From Acarospora socialis (Eukaryota; Ascomycota; Lecanoromycetes; Acarosporales; Acarosporaceae), in assembly GCA_025617375.2 (NCBI GenBank), contig JAMYGW020000003.1:992001-1056000 (forward strand): DNA of 64,000 nucleotides, in the 5' to 3' direction. The translations under genes and the position numbers were made by a program. The notes under the pieces were generated by a model. The model made no database searches. It had not been told where the DNA came from and saw only the letters and a program-made list of their open reading frames with translations. Below, one piece after another: positions 22,431 through 33,585 of the stretch (position 1 is its first letter; the number at the start of each line of letters is the position of its first letter).

Positions 22431-25347
22431 TCATTTCTTGTCTTTGTCACTGAACTTCTCCTTCAGTTTCCCAAAGAAACTCGTTCTCTTCTTCTTCTTG
22501 TCCGAGGTGGTGCCACTAGCAGGGCTATCGGCGGCCTTGCTACTGCTGGGTGTCGGCTTCGACGGTGTTTCCACCTTCGCCGATGGCTTCGACGGCGTAG
22601 CGGTGGCTGGGCTGGAGCTTGGTCCCTGTGATACTGGTGGCGCTGCGCTTTGACCCAGGCCACTAGTGACCATGGGCTGCGTCTGAGCCGCGGTGGGGCT
22701 CTTCGACATTGGAGAGACGTCCCTCGAGTCCACTGCTTGGGTTTCGGCGGCCTTGGTGACTGGGGTTGAAGCTTGGGCGGATGCCGGAGCTGCAAGTCCC
22801 TCGACTCTCGTTGAAGTCGGTGGGGCGGCGGCGGGAACTGCCGCAGGTGTCGCACTGGACATACCTGTCGGAACAGGTGCGGTCTGAGCGAGAGCGGGAC
22901 TGGAAGACGGTGCTGGCTCTCCAAATGCCTCCTCGGTCCTAACCTTCTGACGGAGCTCGTCCTCGACCATAGCCTTCTCCTCAACAGCTACAGGATTGGC
23001 AGCCGCTTCTGGCGACTGGTGAGCCTCTGCGATGGACTGTTGGACGGTATCTGGGACTATAGGGGCGATGGCAGTACCTTCGTGCTTCTCCTGCTGGCCG
23101 AAGGCAGAGACTGCGGAGGCCGGAGTACTACCTTCGTTCATATAACCTTGGCCAAAGTCTGAGACTGCCGGGCTAATAGCAGATCCTTTGTTCATCTCCT
23201 CGATTGACTGGAGAACCGACGGTGGTACGCCATGAGGAGAAAGGCCACTCGGCTGTTCCGACCGTGTGGCGCTTGACTCATGTGCCAGAACACCAGTCAA
23301 GCCTGCAGCAGCTCCCAAGCCTCCGACCGCAAGACCCGCTGTCTCAACACCACGCATGTTTTCGTTCTGCATGGCCGATCCAGAGCTTCGGGTCTCGTCT
23401 ACAGTCGCTGGCTCCTCGGGTACCTTTCGTTCCAGCTCCTCCTCCAAAGCGCGCTTTTCTCGCACCGCTTCAGGATTCGCACTGGCCTCGGGGCTGGAGC
23501 CGGCTTTGGCTTGACTATCTCGGACCACTTCTGGAACGCCTGCTGTGATGGCCGGCTGTTCTGGTACCTTGTGTTCCAACTCCCCCTCTAAAGCGCGCTT
23601 TTCTCGCACCGCTTCAGGGTTCGCACTGGCCTCGGGACTATAACCTGCTTTGGCTTGACTATCTCGTACAATTTCCGGAACCTCTTCAATCCCTGTGGAT
23701 GTACTCCCACCTTCTGTGACAGCTGGCCTCTCCGGTATTCTTGTTCCCAACTCTTGCTCGACAGCACGTTTTTCTTTCACAGCCTCAGCATTAGCACTAG
23801 CCTCCGGCTCAACACCAGCTTCGGCCTGACTGTGTTGCACCACCTCTGGGACACCTCTTGGTTCTCGTGGCACATTCGCCGCGAGAGCAGCCGTTGTGCT
23901 ATGTGGACTAGCAGACTGAATGGTCATACCAGGATCGCGCTCACCGGCAGTACCTTCACCCATTGGTAGGCTGGATTCCGGGATCATGTTCTTGCCCATG
24001 AGTGGCAGACCGAACATACCGCCTTTTGCCTCCCTTTCCTTCTCTGGAGTGACAACGTCTGGAAGCATTGGAGCACCAGCACTGTTCAAGTATGATTGTT
24101 CGTCCGTTGTAGCCGTGGAATTAACCGTATTGCGAGTGAACGTGCTTGGGTCTGGAACCTTCTCGCCAGGTCGAAGGTGGATTGGGTTGCCAAGACCAGA
24201 CGTTGCAGGAAGAGGAGAGACACCGAAGGCCTGCGGTGAGTCATCCCCAGACCTACCGGAAGCATTGTCATCGTGTCCAGTTGAAGCCGCCTTATTCGAC
24301 GGCGACGTCTCAGGCCCTGAGGGAGCTTGCTTGGAGGATGTGTTTCCAGAGTCGCCATGTCCGGGCTTTCCGGTCCCTGAATTCATGGAAAATTCAGCCG
24401 GTTCGTAACCAGGCGTCTCAGGGAAGCTTCCTGGAAGATCGGACATGTTGGACTTTGAAGATTGAGATCTCTGGAGTTGTTGAGGTAGGAGGACGTTGTT
24501 GTAGTTATGGTGTCCGTCGTTCTCTTCCGGTGCCGTGTGGTCGGTAGTCCAGTTCCCGTCGACGACAAACTGAGAGGGAAGAGGCAGGTCAGTCACCGAA
24601 ACACGAGGAATATCCGGAATGAATTCCGATAGATAAGTTCGTCGTGCAGTAAGTAACTCTACTTGCGAAGAAGAATGTGCGATGATTGGAATACGAAGGA
24701 TGCACAAGAGCTGTGCGTAGCTCGAGAGAGTGACGCGGTCAAGATTAACTCAGCTCCCAAAACGAATGAGAGGTTCCTTCACCGCCTCGGCTAAAATCGG
24801 GGCACGTGCGTCGTTCCGGTAGCCGGGTCAGCGCTTTCGCGTTGTCTCAGATTGGCAGTAATATTATGAAGCTGGGAAGAGCGTGATGAGAGATATCTCA
24901 AGGAAAAAACTACAGACTTGGCTGGCAGAGGACCACTGATGAAGAAGGAGGTAACGAAAGATTTAGTGCAGTGGGGTTCAACCAGATTAGGATCTACAGA
25001 CCTTGTAGTATATCTTCTCATTTGCGCTTGGCAACTCTACCAACTTTTCGTGGACGTTTCCCTTCCTATCAAGTTTGACCGTCTTGCCCCAGTCGTCGAA
25101 GGTGCCTGTAACGTATACCTCGCTACCCGGGTGCTCCCTGCAACGGAGAACTGTCAGTAACCCGAGTCGCCAAAGCTGGGAAACAAAGTCGTTGAATTTC
25201 AGCAATGACCTTTCCCTAGGCGGTGCTTTTCAGCAGATCACACTGCCTATGAAAGCTGAAGCAACCATTTTACAACCCCACACCTTTGTAGGGACCAGTA
25301 CTTGACAAGCTCGTCTCAACGTACCATTTGAACAAGAAGCTGCCCAT
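22431..25347 (-). CDS. AMPK-type glycogen-binding (CBM48) protein, CRP1/MDG1-like, with repeat array
   Basis: Three exons, 25347-25325, 25137-25002 and 24569-22431, encode 765 aa. Exon 1 is 23 nt (MGSFLFKW). Exon 2 gives EHPGSEVYVTGTFDDWGKTV and NEKIYYK. Exon 3 begins FVVDGNWTTDHTAPEENDG. Together these form a complete AMPK-beta-like CBM48 domain of about 85 residues, the N-terminus of yeast Crp1 and Mdg1. The remaining ~680 residues are low-complexity, with at least four copies of a roughly 48-residue unit (VPEVVRDSQAKAG, SPEASANPEAVREKRALE) between about residues 280 and 610. A Lys-rich C-terminus follows (KKKKRTSFFGKLKEKFSD). Yeast relatives bind cruciform DNA or act in pheromone signalling. 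The role here is unknown. The 432-nt second intron is long for this window. An upstream extension is possible (see findings). Confidence 0.86.
22915..23865 (-). repeat. coding repeat array, ~48-codon units
   Basis: Degenerate copies of a unit with the pattern VP-x-x-V-x-x-SQA-x-AG-x-x-PEASAN-x-EAV-x-EKRA-x-E-x-EL. Two adjacent copies, near 23446-23540 and 23590-23684, are offset by exactly 144 nt and nearly identical at DNA level, which implies recent duplication. Outer copies are more diverged. Confidence 0.8.
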
Positions 25348-26877
25348 GTTCGACTGCGCTCCGGAAGGATCACCGTTGAGCGATGGTCCTATGGGGTCGA
25401 TGTCTGGAGTCGTATCCGGAGGTGTTTGCGGATAACCAAGGGCGAACTGGTAGATCTGGCGATTGAAGTCACTCCTTCGACTCGTCGGTCTTGAAGAAGA
25501 CTGTGGTGGGTTATTTTCGCCAGATGCGCGAGAGGGAACGGGGTCCGAGGACGGGATTGAGGAATCTATGATGGCGATTTGTGGATATCTTGAGCTTCGT
25601 GCTCTGTGATATGAAGCCCTCCTGAATCGCGACGTTCAAGAGGAGTGCACTCGAGTTCGCGGGAACGGACGAGGCTTGCTGGCCACACAGGCTACTATTG
25701 TAAGCGAAATTCGCAACTGAGCGGGAAAGCTGTGCAACGTATGTATAACTGCTTTGTTTCTTCTGTGAGGATGAATAATGTAGACCGGAAGTCTAGGTAT
25801 GTCACAATTCAGGATGCGACAGTTATAAGCCAAGTAACAGCGGAGACTATAAGGTAATATCTGCCTAAAGTACGCAAGGCCAATTGCAGCTCATAGCCGC
25901 CCACACCACCTCTTAAGAACCATCGCCTGGCCGACTTCTAGGCTTCTAGCTTCGATACCGGTGGGGGCTGCAACACAAGGGTAGCGTCAATATGAGAATG
26001 AGCTCCCTTCAATTCGAACCTCTAAACATGATCAAGATGGTTTCCAAGTTACTGAAGTGTCTACTTCCCACCTACGAATCTCTCAACAGAGTCTGTTGCT
26101 GATAATCTTCAAAGTGTCGCTGACTCGCATCATTCAAAATCTGTCATCGCTGAAAATCAGTAGCTTGGCACGCGGTCGCATTGTTTATGCGCCATGGAGG
26201 TCAAGCCTCCTCTGAGATTTCGAGGTAAAGATGTTTACTAGGTACGAGTACAAAGGTAGAAATTCAGTTGATGGTTATGCAGACAGACGAGCCAATGCTT
26301 TACAGCTTAACTTACAATATGCCGGATCAGGTATGCTTCTAGAGCTTCGGCAGCTCTTCTCGAAGATATCGACTGCAGCTTCGGTGCTCTCGACCCCACA
26401 TAATTATCTACCTGAACCTTGGTATGCCCGTACCTACACAATAGTGCCTGCCCGCACGGTGCACACTGCAGACATCACACCGAAGCGAAGCCCATCACAC
26501 CCCTCCCATCGATTCAAGACCATCTCTGAACTCTCCTACCCTACTCAGTAACCCATCTTCTTTTATATCAGTACTCAGACAGTCCCATCTTAACACGTCT
26601 GCAACCCATTGAGCTTTTTCGCGCGTTGCCTTCTGTCTTGTTGCCTGAGAAAACCCTACTTAATAGGTCGAGTAACGGTCTCGTTTACCTTCACGGAACC
26701 CTGTCGTTTCCCCTTCCTGGCCCGACCTGCAGTTTACCGCTCCACAGGCCGTAAGCAAACGACGTCAAACAGCGTCCCATTCCGAAACTCAGATCCGCTC
26801 ACTGCAAACCCGCCCCTCCGGCGACTGCAGCAAACCCACGTTAGTATAAAGTAGCGTTACGTGGGCAATTCACCCGG
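25348..26877. other. divergent 5' region of the CRP1-like gene and PKA-R
   Basis: No supported gene. It contains a minus-strand open frame of about 97 codons without ATG that runs in phase into the CRP1-like start, and a CRE-like site close to the PKA-R start. Confidence 0.5.
26761..26767. promoter_or_regulatory. CRE-like site upstream of PKA regulatory subunit
   Basis: GACGTCA lies 111 bp before the start codon of the PKA regulatory subunit gene. The motif fits fungal ATF/CREB bZIP factors, which act downstream of or alongside cAMP/PKA. Chance occurrence is possible. Confidence 0.3.
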
Positions 26878-28353
26878 ATGTCGCTGCCACCATCCTACAC
26901 GAACGAACTCAACGCTCTCAACCGCCAAATCCTCCAGTCCCAACCCTCCGACGTCCTCCAGTTCTGTGCCAATTTCTTCAATCGCCGATTGGAGTCGCAA
27001 CGTGCGGAATTCCTGCTGTCACATCAACAGTCCACCTCGAAAGGTGGGGCTGCCGGCATGGCCGAGAGTACCTTCCCCGGCAGCAATCCGTTCGGCGGCA
27101 GCGAAGCTGGCACTTTTGCAAGCAGCAAACTCAACACGGCCGACGGAATGCACAAGTTGATGGAGGAAGATGAGAACGAGACCGTCACCTCTCCGACGGA
27201 TCCTACCTCCAGCACCAGCCCAAGGACGGCGAATGCAGGCTCCGACGGGCCCCTCTCCTCTCATAATCCATTCGGTGGCGGGGTCGGAGGGGATAGTGGT
27301 TCTGGAGGAGCTGACGGCGGTGCAGCGTCTCACTTCCCTGGTTCACCTGGTCGTGGTCAAGGTGATGCATCTCAACCTCCCTCATCTTTTCGTCCGCAAG
27401 GCGGGGCTGGCGAAGGCTTCCCGTCGAATTATAGCATGGGTCGTCGAACCTCGGTCTCAGCAGAGTCATTGAATCCGACGTCTTCATCGAACGACAACTG
27501 GACGCCGCCTTATCATCAGAAGACGCAGGAACAGCTTTCGCGTCTCAGGTCGGCCGTCTCCGGCAACTTCCTGTTCTCCCACCTGGACGAAGAACAGGCG
27601 AATCAGGTCCTTGGGGCGCTGGTAGAGAAACCAATTCCGGCAAAGGGCATCAAAGTCATCAGTCAAGGTGACGTGGGGGACTATTTCTATGTTGTCGAGA
27701 AAGGACAATATGACATCTTCGTCAATCCTTCCGGTTCGATTCAGCCTGGGCCGAATGGTATGGGAAACAAGGTCACAACGATTGGGCCTGGTGGATCATT
27801 CGGGGAACTTGCGCTCATGTACAACGCACCACGAGCGGCAACGGTCATCTCTACGGAGGCAGGCTCAACCCTGTGGGCGTTGGATCGAGTCACTTTCCGA
27901 CGCATCCTCATGGACTCTGCGTTCCAGCGACGTCGCATGTACGAAAGCTTCCTGGAAGAGGTTCCGCTCTTTTCATCACTCACACCATACGAACGCTCGA
28001 AGATAGCCGATGCTTTGGATACGCAGAAGTTTCCACCAGGCACTACAATCATCAAAGAAGGCGATCCGGGGGAAGCGTTCTTCATTTTGGAAAGCGGAGA
28101 GGCAGTGGTGTACAAACGGGGGATTGACAAGCCAGTGCATTCATATAAGAAAGGCGACTACTTCGGAGAGCTCGCACTCTTGAACGATGCCCCACGTGCC
28201 GCGAGTGTAGTGAGCACAACGGAGGTTAAAGTGGCGACGCTGGGTAAGGACGGCTTTCAGCGCCTGTTGGGTCCGGTCGAAGGCATCATGAGGCGAAACG
28301 ATCCGAGCAAGCAGGGCACCGAGACGGTGGATCCACTGAGCAAAGGTCACTGA
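26878..28353 (+). CDS. pkaR: cAMP-dependent protein kinase regulatory subunit
   Basis: This single-exon gene encodes 491 aa (BCY1 homologue; longer than yeast Bcy1, as usual in filamentous fungi). It binds and inhibits PKA catalytic subunits until cAMP binds. The N-terminal dimerisation/docking helix region reads SLPPSYTNELNALNRQILQS. A Gly/Ser-rich linker carries the pseudosubstrate RRTSV at residues 189-193, with a phosphorylatable Ser as in type II subunits. Two cyclic-nucleotide-binding domains follow, with phosphate-binding cassettes FGELALMYNAPRAATV (about 306-321) and FGELALLNDAPRAASV (about 428-443). Both keep the Glu and Arg that contact cAMP. The ATG at 26878 is the first in frame and directly starts the conserved N-terminus. 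Confidence 0.96.
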   Translation: MSLPPSYTNELNALNRQILQSQPSDVLQFCANFFNRRLESQRAEFLLSHQQSTSKGGAAGMAESTFPGSNPFGGSEAGTFASSKLNTADGMHKLMEEDENETVTSPTDPTSSTSPRTANAGSDGPLSSHNPFGGGVGGDSGSGGADGGAASHFPGSPGRGQGDASQPPSSFRPQGGAGEGFPSNYSMGRRTSVSAESLNPTSSSNDNWTPPYHQKTQEQLSRLRSAVSGNFLFSHLDEEQANQVLGALVEKPIPAKGIKVISQGDVGDYFYVVEKGQYDIFVNPSGSIQPGPNGMGNKVTTIGPGGSFGELALMYNAPRAATVISTEAGSTLWALDRVTFRRILMDSAFQRRRMYESFLEEVPLFSSLTPYERSKIADALDTQKFPPGTTIIKEGDPGEAFFILESGEAVVYKRGIDKPVHSYKKGDYFGELALLNDAPRAASVVSTTEVKVATLGKDGFQRLLGPVEGIMRRNDPSKQGTETVDPLSKGH

Positions 28354-29030
28354 ATATCATTCCTTCGGTTCACTAGTTGCGGGGCCCTTTGCTTGCACGG
28401 ACCACCTCCTTGGGTTCGAACTCTTAGTCGAAGGCGTCTTCAGAATGTTGCCGTCAGGGGGCTAGCGAGCTTAAGTGGGAGAGGTAGTCTGTGTGTCGTT
28501 TCTTCACGGCGTTGTTTTCTCCGTGTGGTTTTTGCTTGCACGTACGGACGGCGAGGCTTGATTCACCTGGTCTCGTAAAGGCTACCACCATCAAAGTGCG
28601 GATAAGCTTAGGTCTCAGAGCAATAGCTTAGTGATAATCGTTATCAGACACATGTGACTTGAGACATGCTCGAAGCTCTCCACGGAGCCTGATGGGATCA
28701 CCTCCGTGTCCCAATAACTCTGGTGAACAATACTAGTACCCAATATGTAGGAATATTCTGCCATCCCGGACGCCTTCTCAGCCTGAATGTTCCACGCAAT
28801 CTCACCCACAACATCCCCCATTTGATTGAAACCGGACAAGTGGGACAGACACTGACCAGCTTGCAGGCGCAGACTTGATTGAAGTAGAAAGCCTATCTTT
28901 CTCACCGACACCTCCGACGTTGTTAGCAGCGGCGAGCGTTGACGAATCGATTGCGATATTCGACACCACCCATCATTTCGCAGTACGCCGCAGCATATCC
29001 ACCACCCACTTACCCCTCCCCCTTGCTTAT
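28354..29030. other. convergent intergenic region with a WD-like open stretch
   Basis: No supported gene. A plus-strand open frame (about 28830-28990) reads like one WD40 blade (ESLSFSP, LLAAASVDESIAIFDTT). See findings. Confidence 0.45.
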
Positions 29031-29729
29031 TTACCCACCCCGCACCCTCCTCCTCTCCAACACCTCCCTCCGCACCCCCTCCGCCGCAACCTCCACCCTC
29101 AACACCCTCCCCACCCCCTCCCTCCACGCCTCCTCCAACGCGCCCACCTCCCCCCTGACCCCCTCCTGCATCTCCTTCCTCGCCCTATTAACCTCCTCCA
29201 CCGTCCCCCGCACCTCCACCACCTCCCGCTCCAACCCCCCCAACACCCCCTCCAGCTGCGCGTTCCCCACCAACCACGCGTTCTTCCCGAACCGCTCCAG
29301 CAGCGCGAGGTTCGTGAGGCGCGCGTCGAGGTGCGACGAGGAGGCGTAGGCTTGCGTTAGTGTGGTGCGCCAGGCGGCGAGGTCGGAGGAGGAGGGAGGG
29401 GAGGTGGTGGTCGGGGGTGCGGTGAGGGCTTCGTAGCGGGTCGTGTCGATCCCGCCAGTTAATGGGAGGTGGGCGGCGTGCCGGGCGAGTTCGCTCTCGA
29501 TGAGGGGGGTGAAGGTTGGTGAGGGGAGGGGAGGGAGCGAGGGGTGCGGGGTTGTCTTGCAGGTGGGAGGGAGCTCGGCGGCTATCAGGGCGGTGATGTG
29601 GGCGCGGGTGGCGAGGGTGAGGTCGGGGTCGATGTCTGTGGGGTAGGGTGGGTGAGTAGATGGGAGGTTGGGGAACTGGGAGGAGGCCTTACATGGGAGG
29701 GAGTCATGCGATGCTTCGATGAGAGGCAT
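29031..29729 (-). CDS. pre-mRNA-splicing factor SPF27/BCAS2 family
   Basis: Two exons, 29729-29693 and 29635-29031, encode 213 aa. The small first exon (MPLIEASHDSLP) is joined by GTAAGG...CCACAG to YIDPDLTLATRAH, restoring the SLPYID start typical of the family. The middle shows RYEA and the C-terminal half is a coiled coil: NAQLEGVLGGLEREVVEV, then an Arg/Glu-rich tail with EEAWREGVGRVLRVEVA. SPF27 (Cwf7 in fission yeast) is a core subunit of the Prp19/NineTeen complex that activates the spliceosome. The reading frame is very GC-rich with strong codon bias, so the opposite strand is also open; those frames are shadows. Confidence 0.85.
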   Translation of the reverse strand: MPLIEASHDSLPCKASSQFPNLPSTHPPYPTDIDPDLTLATRAHITALIAAELPPTCKTTPHPSLPPLPSPTFTPLIESELARHAAHLPLTGGIDTTRYEALTAPPTTTSPPSSSDLAAWRTTLTQAYASSSHLDARLTNLALLERFGKNAWLVGNAQLEGVLGGLEREVVEVRGTVEEVNRARKEMQEGVRGEVGALEEAWREGVGRVLRVEVAAEGVRREVLERRRVRGG

Positions 29730-31154
29730 GGTATCGTGTTGTGTTGTAACGGTAGCGCTTGTGGTTATAGGTTATATCGGAGTTGATGCCACGGTCGGCG
29801 ATTGAGATTGCTTTGATGGTCGCTCCAGGTTTTTGAATTTGTTGATCCAGCGTGTGACAAAGTGGAATGGATTATTGAGTGAAATTATAAAAGTGCTCCC
29901 TTCAGACACGTGCCAAGGAGCGGCTCAGTCAGCTGTACACAACATTAGTGGAAGGCTAACGAAACTTACCCCAAATACTGTGTAACCTCCCCAACCCTTG
30001 TGTGGATCGGTGGATCTTTCCCGCCCCTCCGCCAATCATAGTTGTTTCCAAGAAACCCTGATTGTTTAGCTTGGTTTGCCGTCATCGTTTTGTAAATAAA
30101 TCCTGATAGCTATCTGCAGGAATTCGCTTTCCTTTCAATCTACCTCATTTCGCCTTGACTCCGACTCCTAGTCCTGGGCTTGCCGTGACCATGGACTGCC
30201 TTCCTATCCCCTTCGTCTGTTTTCAGTGCGGAACAGATCAGAATCCGTGTCACTGCAAAATAGTAGGACCTACGATAGGTACGATTCCATTGCAGTATGG
30301 GATATAAGGATGGCATACTGATAGTTCTATAGGCTTTGGTGTTGCTATCGTTCTTGCTGTACGTCTGCATCAATGGCGAAGAAGTTTGTCCACACGCTCA
30401 GAGTTCCTTATGTCTAGGTAGTCTGTTGGCCGGCATCATTACTGTGTGGATGCTGTGCTAGTGATACGGGCAAGAAGTACGGCTTTCCTGTGGATAATAT
30501 AATCTCACGCTTCCATGACTCTTGACTGATGCTTGTTATGTGAGTAGGATGCTCGCGGCGCCCGCGGATTGGAGCGGACAAGTCAGTAATGCTATACCAT
30601 TCTGATAACGACATCATGAATACGTCTTCTCATGTTCGTGGATGCGGGCACGGGCAACGCCACAAAGATGCTTTATTGCTTGGGTGGTCACATCGGGCTT
30701 AACGATGGGAGTATGGAGTTACGGCACGCTCATGTGTAAACGACGACATTGCTGGAATTGATAGTCTGCAGCTTTTACTTTTAGTACTTCTCATGTCTTT
30801 CGAAGAGCTCGAGGACCAAATTCCACCACGCATCGACGCTCCTGTCACTGGCTTCATGTCACTCGTACTCTATGTCCATATCATGACAATATTATCATGC
30901 TGCGTCACAGCTAGAGTGTCAACACACAGTTCACTCAAATTGCTCCAAAGTCAAAGTTTCTAACTTTGCGCATGAGCTTACGTCTGCATTTCAGTGAATA
31001 TCTAATCTCACATCAAGAAGAGCTCTCACAGCCTCACTACGTGTATGACCAGTCTCCTCTGTCTACAGCTGCTTTCCCAGGGCGCGTGCTACGCTATTAT
31101 AACACCACAACACAGTTTTAGTCTTATGCGCTTGAAAACGTCGAGTATGTGGAC
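29730..31154. other. divergent 5' intergenic region, SPF27 and AT-hook gene
   Basis: No supported gene. The open frames here are short, lack family signatures and show no coding bias I can recognise. Confidence 0.45.
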
Positions 31155-33585
31155 ATGGAAAGTAAGCCCCCTCGAGTCATTGTGTCTTGTAGGTAACAAA
31201 CACGGTGTTAAATGGTGTGTGTAAGACCTTAATCAAGCGTTTACACACGTCAACAAAGCATTTTCATCTACCAACCATCATTTTGACCTGAGGATAGGTG
31301 TGTTCATTGCTTCCAAGTACCAGTCCTTGAATACTGACCTCAAATCAGCCGCCAATCCCGACGTCTCACCAACTGAGATAGTCCACGTATCCAACCTCGA
31401 CGACGTTCAATCCTTTCTGCTAGCTCCAATGGAAGTCATTGAGACTGATCCGGCTCTGCAAAGCGGCGCCATAGCCTACTCGAACCTCTATGTCAAGCCT
31501 ATGACCGAAGAGCTTTCCCACCGGATCAACGATGCAATAACCAACAGCTGGCGCGTGGACCTCAAGAAGGATGCCGCACCGACTGCCCCTGAGGAGTCTG
31601 ATTTAACTCTCGGTCTGACGCACCAAGAGTCCACCTGGCTCAAGATGTTGATGAAAGGGCCCATCGTACGCTCCAGGGCACGTGCAATTGAGGACGCCGC
31701 ATATTTGAAGAGTCTTGACGATAGCTTTGCTCATCTCAGAGAGTACGACCGTCGGTTGCTGGAGCTTCTGACGCCGAAGCAGTTCTATCAAGAGGTAGAT
31801 GCGTTTTACGGCAGTAAGAGTAGCACCGATGAGCAGGACGCGGACATGGAAGTACATGGACGGGATGAAGCGGACGAAATCTGCTTGATAAACACCCGTG
31901 AGAACTCACCTGGGAAGCGGATGCAAATAAGCCAAGTTGACTGCAACGGTCCGACCTCTCCGTTCGGCTTTGATCTAGAGCAGCATCTTGGCGCCAAAGC
32001 CGGGCATGAAGAAGACGATATGAATCCAGAAGGTATCTTCGAAATCAGCCAAGACTCGAGCGTGGAGAATGACAAGGGTTGCTCTGGGCATGAAGTAACG
32101 AAGCGAACAACCCCAGCGGAAGCACTCTCACCGCAAACACCACACAACGAATTCGACATATGTTACGAGGAGCCCGAGTATGAGCCTCCTGAGAATTTCG
32201 ACAGCCTGTCGCCTCCTCGTCAGGATTACACATTAGGGCCATTCAGGATCGATAGTATCGGCACCTTCCAGCACACGACTCCAGAACTTGAGAGTTCCGC
32301 GCAACAGACTGATCAATCTGAATTCTGGCATGACGGATACGAACCGGAAATCTTCTCGCTTCAGGACTCAGAGCAGCCAATGGACCTTGTCCCAATGGAA
32401 GAAAACATTATTCTAAATATAGATGTTGGCGCTGATCTGCAGCTCGAAGCCGAGCTCAACGCATCAATGACCGAATACAACACCGACTCACCCGGTCCAT
32501 ACACACTACTGTTAAAATCGACCGACGACTACAATACGTCAGTCACGCACGGCATGCGCTGCTCGGATTCAACAATGCAAGAACCAGCTCTTCGCGAGCC
32601 TACCCTTACTAATACTAATACTAAGGTACTGATCTCTACTCCACCCCCCTTACGCAATACCAAGTGAACAGCCCTACTAATTCGCCCTCTTTCCCAGGAA
32701 CCTCCCATCCTGCCTAGCAATCGCACCCCATCTCCCCTCAAACGCACCCAACCACTCACTCCCGCCCCACCCACGACCTCCAACTACACAACCACGGCCT
32801 TCACCACCCCAACACCCCTCCCAACCCTCCTCCCCAAACCCCTTCCTCACCCTCCCAGCCAACCATCCACCACCACCACCACCACCACCACCACCACCAA
32901 CCACCCCGCACCTCCCCTCCACACCGCCACCCCCTCGCCCATCCCACCCACCAAACCCCGCCCCGGCCCTCTTACCCCCAAATCCAAATCCAAATCCGTC
33001 AAAGCCGTCTTCGCAAGCCCCAACCTCCGCTCCGGCCCACCGTCGCCCATCAAAGCCAACAACCCAGACAGAGACAGAGAAACCCCGTCCAAGACCCCGA
33101 CGAACCGGATCTGTGGTACGGAGCCAGCGCATCGAGCCACGGCCACGACCACGGCCACTGACTTTGCCGAGGGTGAGGGCGATACGGTGCGAGTCCAGTT
33201 GCCGGTGTCGATCGAGGGACGAGGATTGGGAGTAGGGTTAGGATTGGGGCAGATGCAGATGCAGATGCAGCCGGACTCTGCTGTCGACGTTTCGTTTCCT
33301 GCTGCTGAGAGGGCAGAGGAGGTGGTGGGGGCGAAGTCGATGGGTGTGGGGAAAACGAGCACGAAGGCGAAGGCGAAGGCGAAGGCGGCGACGCCGAAGA
33401 AGAAGGTTGGGCGGCCGAGGAAAGTAAGGAATGCGGCTGAGGACGGAAGGGGACGCGGATTGGGCGGTGCAGATGGGGATAGAGGTGGAAGTAGAGAGAA
33501 GGTGGAGGGTGGTGTGGCGAGGTCGCCGTTGAGGAAGAGGGCGAGGAAGGGGGTGCGTGGGGCGGTTGGTGGAGGGGGGACTTAG
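31155..33585 (+). CDS. orphan protein with C-terminal AT-hook-like motif
   Basis: I do not recognise the family. The main exons are 31298-32625 and 32698-33585, joined phase 0 by a clean intron (GTACTG...TTCCCAG). The long frame has no ATG at its 5' end. A 7-nt first exon at 31155-31161 (ATG GAA A, GTAAGC donor, GGATAG acceptor) would give MESVFIASKYQSL in frame, but this start is a guess. The N-terminal ~170 residues look folded and charged (SNLYVKPMTEELSHRINDA, LTPKQFYQEVDAFYG). The middle is acidic. The C-terminal third is Pro/Thr- and then Lys/Arg-rich, with a run of about ten Thr, an Ala/Lys run, and KKKVGRPRK, an AT-hook core. A nuclear DNA-binding role is inference. It is convergent with neutral ceramidase. 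Confidence 0.62.
32867..32899 (+). repeat. (CCA)n microsatellite in coding sequence
   Basis: Eleven CCA units, read in the coding frame as ACC codons, produce a poly-Thr run in the AT-hook protein. Further short in-frame repeats follow: GATGCA units near 33248-33270 and AAGGCG units near 33364-33388. Confidence 0.85.

Noticed and set aside
28615-29127. 170-codon minus-strand frame at the SPF27 3' end
   Set aside because: Gly-rich shadow of the SPF27 frame running into the 3' flank; no family content.
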